DNA of 64,000 bases from Triplophysa rosa (lineage: Eukaryota > Chordata > Actinopteri > Cypriniformes > Nemacheilidae): contig NC_079899.1 in assembly GCF_024868665.1 (NCBI RefSeq), positions 24,766,072-24,830,071 on the forward strand. The letters run 5' to 3'. Below are positions 51,447-63,200 of the stretch, piece by piece. Below the pieces are notes generated by a model. That model did no database searches. It worked only from the letters and a program-made list of their open reading frames with translations, and had not been told where the DNA came from. The translations under genes were made by a program, and so were the position numbers. The first letter of the stretch is position 1, and the number at the start of each line of letters is the position of its first letter.

Positions 51447-51606
51447 ATTGTGCCTCATTTAAAATCCTCTTAAATGCAATTTCTTTCTTTTATCTCACAA
51501 ACCGCCTGGTGAGGGAGTGGATGTTTGTGTTATTAATTTGCATTGGCTGGCAGTTAGCGAGGTTTTAGGTCATATTGTTTCTGTAAGCTGTCTGGGATGT
51601 TGAGTT

Positions 51607-52084
51607 TTTGGGCTTGTCAAAAGATTAATCACGATTAGTTGCATCCAGAATAAAAGTTTGTGTTCACATAATAATCTACGTCTGTGCACTGTGCATATTA
51701 GTTTTGTGTTATAAACATACAAGTGTAAATACAGTATGTATAACACAAGTGAAAATATGAATAATACTATTTTTGATTTGATTTTTATTTCAAACAAAGA
51801 TAAATATATGTAAAACAAAATACAGTATTATAAATACTGTATATATACAGTATATGCATATGTTGCAGCGTAGCAAAAAATAATTAGTTTAAATTATATA
51901 CAATATCATATACATTTATTCATTTTTATATATTATATTTTTCTTAAATATATACATGTATGTGTATGTGTGTATACATACAAAATTAATATGCACAGTG
52001 CACAGACATATAATATATTATGTAAACACTCATTTTATTTTATTCTGGATGCGATTAATCACGATTAATTGTTGAACAGCCCTA
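51607..52084. mobile_element. hAT-like inverted-repeat element, GATTAATCACGATTA family
   Basis: The left GATTAATCACGATTAGTTGCATCCAGAATAAAA is mirrored by TTTATTCTGGATGCGATTAATCACGATTAATTG; the right end is AACAGCCCTA. Further mirrored blocks TCTGTGCACTGTGCATATTA occur inside. Ubiquitous in fish. No clear 8-bp duplication. Confidence 0.85.
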
Positions 52085-53210
52085 ATTATAGTCATGAGTT
52101 ACACAAGGGTGAATTTCACAAAACCTATCAAGAAAACAATCCAAATGAAAATAAATGATATTTTTTAAAATCAAAAATACTACTGATATGTTATTATTGT
52201 AATAACAAATATATGAAAGCATGAACATTTTTATTTAAACAATGATAGATAGATCATAGACAGAAATAGAATAAATAATAGAATAAAATAAACAACAAGT
52301 AATTTGTTTGTATTTTTATTGAATCATTAATTATTGATATGTAATAATGAATTAGAGAGGTTTTTTTATATAATCTGATCTGGATGTGTTCCTGGCCAGT
52401 TTTGTTGAGATACACTGATGCATTTGTAATGCATTTACATGATAACTGCTTTTCTGGTCCAAATGTCACAATTATGCACACATACAGTACATGTGACTTC
52501 AATGTATAAATGCTTCACAGCTCTTTTTGTCTCATGGCTTAAGCTGTTTGCATGCGGTGCATGTGCTGCGCGTTGGAGACGGCAGTCTGGTCATGTGACT
52601 GGATCATAATAAAGTGTTTATCACGGCCTGTCCCGTCACATCACAGATCTGGACTCTTCTCATTGCTGTCTTTCTTAACCGATGAAAAGTGGCCAGATTT
52701 GACTTGAGGGCATGTCACTTAACAAACGAATGCTTCTCTCTTGGAGCACAGTCGAGCTAGTCACAGAGAGCGCGACCACGAGACCCCGAGCCTCTCGTCG
52801 CGAAGGAATGCGCATGTTTTAAGCGAAATGAAGGGAACGTCTCATGTCGTCTCACGAGTATGAGAATCTGTTTTGTGCGTTCAGATCTGCTTGGCATTTG
52901 TCGATATCACATTACAGCGTTTTCTCCAAAAACACGCCATTTTTAGCAAATTGGAGCTTGGCTTCATAACCCGGGCATACTTGATATTTAAACAAAATAC
53001 GATCACGTTCTTTTTTTAAATTGAGCTTGGTGGGAAAAGAAGCGCAAACAGTGGGGTGGAAGATTCACGGTGGTCCTCTACTTTTAGGTTGTGTCTGTGA
53101 GAATGTTTACATGTACTAGAAATGAAAGATGCAGTTTACCTGAACACATGTGATCATTTATGTGTCATTCTATGAAGGCTAAAATATTTGGCACGTCTTC
53201 TAAGAACATA
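52085..53210. other. Unique AT-rich sequence, no gene seen
   Basis: I recognise no exon or element here. Confidence 0.35.
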
Positions 53211-53465
53211 CAGTGGCGCCCCCAGGATTTTTTTTATGGGGTGGCACAAAGGGGCCAGTACAAATCTTAGGGTGGCACATTTCAAAAAATGTATTATGCC
53301 TGAATCTAATGGTTAAGAGTTTTGACATTGCCATTAATACTACTGGGAACATGTAAAGTTTTTACTAGTATTATCATTAATAAATATTACTACTATTATT
53401 CTAATATAAAAATAAAATTATTTAAAAATCTCATTCTGGTTGGGGGGGCCAAAGGGGGGCCACTG
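53211..53465. mobile_element. hAT MITE with CAGTGGCGCCCC ends
   Basis: The ends CAGTGGCGCCCCC and GGGGGGCCACTG are inverted. The flanks AGAACATA and AGAACAAA match at 7 of 8 bases. GGGGTGGCACA words repeat near the left end. 255 bp, non-coding. Confidence 0.85.
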
Positions 53466-54197
53466 AGAACAAAGTCTTAGACTTTGGTATGACGTCATCT
53501 CGTTTTGTGTTCAACAGAAGAAAGAAAATCATGCAGGTTGAGAACAAATCACGACACAGTTTTCATTTTGGATGAATTGCACCCTTTTTGAATATTGACA
53601 TTAACATCCATCCATACATGCTTTGGCTCATTTGGTCTGTGTTGTTTTGGAATTGTGTTTGTTTTTATAATGCACTTCCTTGTTTATGTCCTTCAAGGCT
53701 GTCGGAGTGCTGAATGAAGTCTTTGAGTCTTCATTGATGCGTGTAAATCTGAGCCAAGTGGCTGTTTGGCCGTGTCACTTCCTCCTGCAGTCTGCAGAAT
53801 ATTAATCACCCCGATAAACCGCTCAGTGTCTGCGAGCATCAGAGATAAAACCTCGCAGGTGCACACCAGACATCACACGGGCTGCACCGGCCATTTAAAC
53901 CAATGAGGAATATCGAGTTCACAGAGCAGTCGTCTTTCAAAACAACAAGATTGATTGAATTTTGAAGTTGCGTATTGCGTTGTACGTTATCAGATATGTG
54001 TTGTCGAATGTGATATATTTTAGACAGCCGAAGTGTTTAAAGTCTCAGCAGAAGTCGTGTTGGGAAGTATTTATTTACAAATGTGCTTCGCAGAGACGGG
54101 ATAAAGAACGCGTTGACGTTTGTGTAAACCTCTCGTTTTGGGGGGTTTCTGGATTAAACACATCTGTCGATTACTGCGTTATACTGGATTGTTTAAC
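53466..54197. other. Upstream region of sash1 exon 1
   Basis: No transposon seen in the last 700 bp before the sash1 ATG. 53795-53900 contains GATAAACC, ATTAATCACC and GCAGGTG motifs, and 54090-54190 has several CpGs. Promoter activity is inferred from position only. Confidence 0.35.
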
Positions 54198-54293
54198 ATG
54201 GGGACTGAACCAGACGCTGAACCAGACGTTTGTGCGGATTTGAGCACGCCGGACAGTTTTTCATACGTATGGACAGACTTGATGAATATCTTG
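54198..54293 (+). CDS. sash1: sash1 exon 1 (first coding)
   Basis: The ATG at 54198 stands in AACATGG (A at -3, G at +4). It encodes [15 protein letters not shown] then [13 protein letters not shown], matching the SRLWTDVMGIL end of human exon 1 but without the long Glu-Pro run. Donor TTG|GTAAGT, phase 0. The upstream open frame is not preserved in the family. Confidence 0.9.
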
Positions 54294-57200
54294 GTAAGTG
54301 TTTTGTGGTCATTTATTACCCGGAGGAAAATATTATTGCTCTTTTATAGCTCGGAAGATTCTCGTTTGTGTTTCATTCAAGTATCAATTTAGTCTCAGAC
54401 GTTTATAGTTTAGAGGAGATAAAAACAGATACAAACGAGACAAATCCATGAAATGAATGAATGTAGTGGTAAAATAATCTGGATTTGGGTCAATTTAATG
54501 AGAAATGTTTGCGTTCAATAATATTGACTTTTGATCGCAGACTTGACAAATCTGAGCTCAGTTTGACACATTTGTGAGATTTTTGTCCATTTTTCTTCGG
54601 GAGAAATATCTGAGACGCAGATGAGGCTTAGGCAGAAGTTTCTATTTGTTCTCCATTTAAACTCATTGATGTCTCGGAGAAATAGCTGAGCTAGTAAAGA
54701 GATGCCATCTTTGATTGTCTATGTCTCACAGGTAAATGTGTTGTGAATAAATCCTCTGCATTTAACATCCGTTTCTGTGTAATTAGTCGAATTAATATTG
54801 ATAGGATGAATATTTGCATACTAAATAATTAAGGCAGATGTGTTAGGAATCTGGGAAATAAAGCCGTGGATTTTTAAATGTCGGCACTTTTAATGTCATG
54901 TTGTTGGTTTGGGTTTCCTCTGTAATAAAGGTACAGATTTAATGACGTCATTTCTGTTCCTAAACAGAAGTTACTCTGTAAATGATTTGAATTTTTTGCT
55001 TCTTCAAATAAATATCATGATTTGGTGACGTGAAGTGTAAACTTAACCTTGGTATGAGGGTTAAAACTTCAGTTCTGTGTTGTTCATAGTCTAAATATGG
55101 TGGTTCACTGAAATGTCAGGATGCTCATAAATTCTTTGGGGAAAGTTTAAGGAGATGATGTTGCAGATTCAGCGACGGTGTCTTACCCTTAAACTCCTCA
55201 AGGTCTAAACTGAACTCGTAACACGGGTCAAGCGCGTGCGTGTGTGTCATACAATAGCAGGAAGACTTTTAAGAAAGGTGATGTTTTATGACTGTTGATA
55301 TAGAGCGTTTCTGTGCATGACTCTGTTGAACTATACATGACATGACGTTTTGATAATAAAACGTTTTGTACTCCGTAGAAAGGTAGATATCATTTTTAAG
55401 TTTCAAAATGAATCTCTTCTGCGGTAGTTTTACAGGCACATGGTATAGGCACGGCAAGTTTATCCAAAGGTGGATATTTGACTTATTCACCTTCTCTTTT
55501 ATTTTATTATTAATTAAACATTCTAGTTCAGATTTCACAGTTTTTTTTTTGATAACTGTAAATAATGAGTCCATCGTTGTCGTCCGCTGTAGGATGGATC
55601 TCTGGCCAACATTGAGGATCTGGCCCAGGAGTATTCTGAGTATTACAGCACATCTTACAGCGACGTGAGCGACAGAATGGAGGAGTTACGCAAGAGAAGA
55701 GTCGCTCAGGCAGCAGAGGCGGTAAAATCAACTCATTTTTATTTTATATAAATGTGGCATATTTTATTTGATTCCCTGAAGTGCGTGGATGGAGGGAGCT
55801 TAACTGGAGTGTGTCTCAATACAGAATGTTTAAAAAAAGTTCAAAAGTTCATGAATGACTTTTGTTTTTCAGGGAAAATCTGAATCAACAGCATCCCTCC
55901 AGCTGCGTCTGGAGATCCAGGTGGGTGAATAAATCACAGTCTGACTGAATGACCCGTGATTGTACCTCTACACAAACATTGATAGTGTCATCGCTTTTTT
56001 CTCAGGAATCGCTGGGGCTTTCTAGTGCCGTTTCCACCCCTGAGGTAGAGAGACGGTACGTGATCTATGAATAACAGAAGAAAGGTTTGGGTCACGTGTG
56101 TTAAAAGTCCCATGATAACTGGATATTTGAAGTTCCTGGAAATACTTCAGTAGGACACATCAGACCAGAGTGTTTCTCGACAATAAATCACATCCGTTCA
56201 TCGGGACACTGGAGACGATGCATGTATTTCCTATTGACCCCGTTTGTCCTCCTGTTCCTTCCTTCCATTGTGCGTCAGATGAGACGTTATCTCGATCACC
56301 ATCATCAGCATGTTCACACACGTAACGCACGATTTATTAATAATGCACTTCAGTTGTTATGGATCAGGTTCAAGCCTCGTAAATTAGACGGAAGGTGTAT
56401 TTTAAAATAAATACATAATTCTGATTTAATCGGTTTGTTACGTGACTAATGTGTGCACATGTGTGACCACACAAAGTTACATTTTGTAAGAAGTCAACAT
56501 GAGAACAAAAATGACCCAGTTTGCTCTCCCAATGCACGGTCTTTCCCACACGAAAGAAAAAACACAGTTGGGTCTTTTTATTATCGCACTTATTTCTCAG
56601 AGAGATTCAATGGAAACGTTTCAATCTGCATCTCAGATATTTCTTCGGAAGAGTCAGAAATCACACAAATGTGTCCGTCATTAGACTTTGAGAAGAGATG
56701 TCGACAATGTGTCAAACTGAGCTCAGGTTTGTCAAGCCTGCAAACGAACATCAATATTATTGAAGATCTCAATATCGACTCAAACATTTCTCATCAAATG
56801 ACCCAAATCCAGATGATTTGACCTTTACAATCCACATTCATTTACACCTCCAGACTCGTCATGTGTTTCAACAATTACACTCGCTTTTGATTCTGTTTTA
56901 ATATCTCCTAAACAATTTTATGAGAAACATCTGAGACTTAAGTTGATACTTAATATCAGTGTTAGATTATAATGTTACATGGCATTAAGTGTTGTAACAT
57001 ATGCAGGCTAAAACAGACGTGTATGCGGAGCCAAAGTTCTGTGGAATTTCTCGTGCTAACATCAGCAACACAGAGAGAGAGATTCACAAGCCATGTGACC
57101 CCTGAAATGTGTGAAAAGCGTTCATTGTGACATTGTGATTGTGCGTGTGGTTTACCTGCTCTCAGCACTCGGTCTAATCAGTGTGCACTAGTTAGTGTTC

Positions 57201-60200
57201 TGGAAGGACAGAGACGGACAAACAGCCGACAGGTCAGAAATGAACCGATAGGTGAGGAAGATGATGAGGAAGAGCAGGTGAGGTGGAGATTTACCCTGTC
57301 ATTTACCTCACGATTTACCCTTTGCTGAAGTATTTGTGTTTTTATTTCCAGGCCGTCAATGCAGAAGTCCAGCTCTGAAGATGGATCGGGTCAGTACCTT
57401 GTGTGTGTGTTTGATCATAATATCGCAATTTTTTTGTTTGAAATATGCTGTTCCAGAGAGAACTGGCTCTTTGTTAATGCAATTAGATTTTTAAAATATC
57501 ATTATCATTCATTGATCATAAAAAGGCTGAAAATGGAAATTCATTGCTGTAGGAATACATTTGGTGCCCAAAAGGCCACATTGGAATTAAAGGGGTCATA
57601 TGGCGCGAACACGTGTTTTTCTGTGTCTTTGGTGTGTTATAAGTTGCCCATGCGTGTATTAGACACGTAAAATTGCACAAATGAAAGTGTCGGAACAACA
57701 GATGCATTCTATCAAAAAGCGAATGCTCACCCAGACCTGCCTGAAACGCCTCGTGTAACCACACCCCCACAAATCTACGTCAGTTGGTGGTCTGATTTGA
57801 CTAAGACCGCCCAAATGTATACGCAAGTATGATGGGCGTACCTGTCAGTACAATTGAAGAGGAACCTGATGTTCCAAATATGGTAAGAGGCGTTACATTT
57901 CCCTCACACGCTTGCAGTATTCCACCAATCACTATGCACTGGTTAACTGGCCAATCATAGCACACCTCGCTTTTCAGAGCCATGAGCTTTGTTAAAAATC
58001 TGCGCGTTTCAGAGAGGCGGGGCAAAGAGGAGATACAAACATGCACGGTATGTGGAAAATACAGCGTGTTTGAACCTTAAATCCTGTTTACACATTACAT
58101 TACATCTAAAACAAACCATAATATTAGTTTTAGCCGTGTCATATGACCCCTTTAAAATCACATTCAAATCTGTAAATTAGAACTGGTTACTGTTTCAGTT
58201 TTTTGTTTTTGAAACTAAGAAATGTTATGATATAAATGAAGATATGTTTAAGCTTTTTTTTTTTTACCATTTTTTTGGTTACTAATCAAATAAGCACAAT
58301 ATTTATCATGTCAACCTCATATACAAGGTCAGATTTCCCAGCGTTCGACATCAGGGTTTCAGGCCAGTTGAAAAAATGACTTAGTTCTTACTTTAAAGCT
58401 GATAATGCTATTTCGAATGAAAGAACGTGTGGACTGTAGGTTTCAGATTTTTTGTATTTTTTTAGCAGTTTTATGGTATCTATCAGAAAGAAACACGTCA
58501 AAATATAGCAATAAACATTTATTGACTGTAAAACATTTGTTTTAAACAGCAGGGAGGTGGGACGGCAGAAAGAAAAACAAATCATTCTGGCAAAGTTTTC
58601 GGAAGACACCGAAAGGAAGCATCCGAGCGGCGCCCAAAGGTGCTTCATCCATTTCTGAGCAGAATTTCATTCGATCCCAAAAATGCTTGTTTAAATGATA
58701 AATGTGACCTTTGACCTCTGGTGTCATAGGGGAGGACCTGGGTTTTGTGGCCAGTGAGATCACCATGAGCGACGAAGAGCGCATTCAACTGATGATGATG
58801 GTGAAGGAGAAGATGATAACGGTGGAGGAAGCGCTGGCTCGGGTACCAGACATTTCTGCTTTTCTCAATGATGGGAAGAGAGCTTCGAAACCCATTTTAC
58901 TTTAATGACTCGACCGTTTTTAATGCACCGCGATTTTACTGTACATTCATGTCAAATTCTCATATAAATTCTCATTCTTCAGCTGAAGGAATATGAATCA
59001 CAGAACAAGCAATCCGACAGCGCAGATGGGATCGATTGGACCGACGCGCCCAATCTCTCCATCACCGAATCCTCCTTCTGCAACGTAAGTCTCAGTCTGC
59101 TTTACGTTCTGTCTGTCTATAAGAATCAGAATCAGAATCAGAAGAGCTTTATTGCCAAGTGTGCTTGCACACACAAGGAATTTTCTTTGGTGTTGGAAGC
59201 TTCTAGTACAGACATTCAACACAATGACAATACAATATAATAAGATTTACAGTCTAAAAGATTCTAAATTGTGCATATATAAAATAAAGACTATTTTACA
59301 GAAAATGGGGGATAATAACATATAAGAGACATTGTACAGGGTAGTATATAGTAGAATAAACATAAACATAATGGGGTTGAGAGATCTGGCTTTCCTCCAG
59401 AGCTTCTCTCTCTCGTGAGGCACATTCTGAATAAATCCATGTTTGTTGTGATGAACCGGTATATTGGCACATCTTCTGTGTACAGACACTCGCAGCAGGG
59501 ATGTCACCCACCCACCCACCTCGCCCCAGGGTGTACCCCCGGGCCCTGTCTCACCCCCCGTGGGCCCCCGGGCAGTGTCCTATTCATCCGCTCAACGCTG
59601 TAACCCCCCATTGTGTATTTTTGGCTGGTTGAATACAGGGCTGTGCTCGGTCTCCCCTGCAGATCTTTTGTCGAGGGATTGTGTGATTAAAGCCCATTCC
59701 ACCGCATGGACACGCATCTGACCGTGTGTGCTGTTAGTATTCGAGGAAGTTTTTAATACAGTTTTTGCTCGTGGCAGATGATAAAACAGACTAAAAATAG
59801 AGATAGACATTGAAGATGGAACCGGAGTTATATCATGAGACCAGAATATATAAAGGAACTGGAGGCTTTTTTCACATGTGCATACACCCAGAACATTTGC
59901 AGTACATTTGTTTAGTTATTTTATTTATAAAGCACATTTAAAAACAACCTAAAGGTTGACCAAAGTGCTGTACAGAAAAACATTTGCGATAAACTTTTCT
60001 ACTACCAGTCAACAGCCTAGCAGCGGCGTTCTGAACAAGTTGTAGACGGCCAATGGATGAACTATTAACTCTGGAATAAAGTGAATTACAATAGTCAAAA
60101 CGTGTGGTGATGAATGCATAAATAACTGTTTCGAAATTCCTGAGGGAGAGAAAAGTATGATATATGTATATCAAAGTGATTTTCAGAATGGCACAATATT

Positions 60201-63200
60201 TTTTGCACAATATTTGCTTTTAATACCCCCTCAAGTTTGATTAAAAATGGACCGAGCACTAAACCTTTTCTTATTTATTGAACAACACTATTAATTAACT
60301 TAAGTAAACCACAACATTACAGAAAACATGGGTTTTATTCAAATATACAAGAATGTATAGAAAAACAAAGGGCTCCCAATAGTTAAAGCATACAATGAAT
60401 ACAATTTGATCTGTTATGAATATTTTGTTGACTTATATTTTATTTTGGGGGGCTTAACTCAATAACCTTTCATGAAAATCTTCTCAAAGCTGAGCTTCAG
60501 TTTACACTACAAAACAAAATGACACAACTTGAATACAAAATTTTATAGAACGTCTTTAATAAAATAGACATATGAATAAAAGCAAAGATGTCAAATTATG
60601 AACTGTACATATAAAACACTTATTGTGTGCCTTAAAATAGCAGAATACCATGATTTTACTAACACGTTTAATGGTTTTCTTCACAAAAAAATGTTTTTAT
60701 TTCTTGTCTACAGTGATGACAATAGTTGAACTTTCTGTCGTTTCTGTCTCTCTGAATATCACAGATTCCAGTTATGCAATGTTCCTCCCTCTGAAATAGT
60801 TTGTTACCATCAGAGCCAAAGACCTCCAGACTGCACACAAGAGCGTTTATAACACACATTAAACTCTTCAGCGGGAGTTTATTTTAGGCAGTGCGGCAGA
60901 CACAACACACCCTTTTACACGTGTGAACCGTAAATGATGCAGTTATTATAGTTCAGATAGTGTCTTCTCTGTATGTGGTTTGTGAACCCACAGCCATCTG
61001 ACACTCAAAAAGATGCATTCTGGGAAACAGACAAAGAGAAATAGAAGCGTTTACTCGTGCTGCTGTCAAATATATATCAATAAATATCACTCTTTCATCT
61101 TCTGGGAAATTCATTTGTAAACATGAACCGAATAGATGAAACACCAGTCAAGCAAGTCTCAAAGACACTGAAGTTCATCAGAATATTATGGATGAACAGT
61201 CGGAACAGGTTCAGCTCATTCTGTGTGTTTCACATGCACCTATTTTTAACGTTTGTATGTTAGGGGTGTTTGGTTTACCATATGCTAAACACCACAGCAA
61301 GTTTGTGGTGAAAATGAAGTTGCGATGCTTTCCATTACACACTGAATGCAGTTTGCTGTGAGTCTATGGTTAAAGGGACAGTTCACCCCAAACATTCTTA
61401 TGTACTCTCTCATTTCAAAACTATCTGACGTTCTTTCTTTGGCAGAACACAAAAGAAGATATTTTGAAGAACGTTGATAACCGAAGAACATTGAACTCCA
61501 CTGACTTCCATTGTATGAACACAAAGCCACTGAAACATTTCTCAAAATATCCTCATTTGTGTTCCACCGAAGAGTCATATGTCATAGGTTTTGAACAACA
61601 TGAATTTTTAGTTTCTGAACTGTCCGTTTAAACACATGACCTCTAGCTTGCATGTGAAAATGTATTTATTTTGTACAAGATGTATTATTCAATGTTGACA
61701 TGTTGTAACCGGCTGTCTGTATCTGACCCTGTGCAGTCCAGAGATCAGTCTGAGGATGAACTGGATGAGTCCGTCACTTTCCGCCGGCTTCACAAACTCG
61801 TCAATTCAACCCGGCGTGTCAGAAAAAAGCTTATTAAAATAGAAGAGGCCAAAAAACATGGAGTGAAGGGTGAGTGATAAATGCTTTTATTACAAATATA
61901 CATCTTTTTGAAACATCGACCGAACGGCTTTATAGTTGATGCTTTAACAATCTTCAGCACGATTTCTACACAATTTAATATCTCCGTTTTTTTAGACGAG
62001 AACAAAAATGAGTTTGTAAAATTTTGAGGGAAAAAACGAACAAATCCTACATTAAAACTATACAATAGTATTTACTATAGTAAACTGTAGTAAATTCTAG
62101 ATCACTATAGTATTTTGGAGTATTAACCGTAGGGAGTTGATGAACTGTTGTAAATACTGTAGTATATTTTAATATTTACTATAGTACGAAAAATGTAAAA
62201 AAAGTCAATGCTATAGTATACTACAGCATATTTTCATGTGTGATAAATTGTGTACAAAAATGAATATGACAATACACAACCTGTAGTTAACTTATAATAA
62301 TTTATATTTTTTTAAAAATGTAATGGATATTTGAAAACCCGCCTCTTTCCTCCAGACCCGGTGACCCCCGAGGCGTCCCCCTCAGGTGAGGAAGGTCTGT
62401 GTCTCTACTCCGGGGTGCAGAAGCATCTCGCCGTGTCTCAGGGTGATGGACTGAGCTCCGTGCTTCAGGAGCAGCTCTCTCTGGACAGCCTGACCACGTC
62501 TCCATCCTCCAGCAGTTTAGACACCTGCAGCAGTCACAAGCTCTTCAAGAGTTTCAGTAAATCCAGCAGCAGTCAGGGACTCGAACCCGCATCAGGACCG
62601 CGTGGAGCGGCTTCAGGGCCGGATGCTGGAAGCGGCTCCTCGTTCTCAGAGGCTGACGGGGAGGTCGAGCCCAGGATGTCCCGCTCTGTGACGGATGGGG
62701 AGATGAGACGAGCGCTGAGCTCTTTAAACTACCACGGAGTGAGTGTCGAAACGGTATAAATCGGGTTCAATTCGGTTCAATGCATTTTACTAACGAAAAA
62801 TGCTTGTTACAGAGGACCTGCAGCTTTGGAGGATTCGATCTCACAAACCGACCTGTGTACATGAGCAACAACAGCTGCGATCCTTCAGTAAGGACATCAT
62901 ATAAAACGGATTCATATCGTTTATTCCACAACCATGTTTTAAAACATTCATAAACAATTGAAGGGTTCGCTTTTTTAACCAGCGTTCAGAATCTTGAGTG
63001 TTCTTACACATTTGCTGTGACCTGTAGAATGACAGCAGAGACATGTCTCGGTCTCCCACACCATCCCGGATCTCTCTCGGGAAGAAGGTGAAATCTGTAA
63101 AAGAGACCATGAGGAAACGCATATCCAAGAAATACAGCTCTCCATCCGAGCAGGTAACTGTGCCATGAGGAAGTATTTGTAATAAACTAGCAGTTCCAGG

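Noticed and set aside
56453..56821. 122-codon plus-strand frame in sash1 intron 4
   Set aside because: It crosses the inverted dispersed repeat R1; the other copies have no matching frame.
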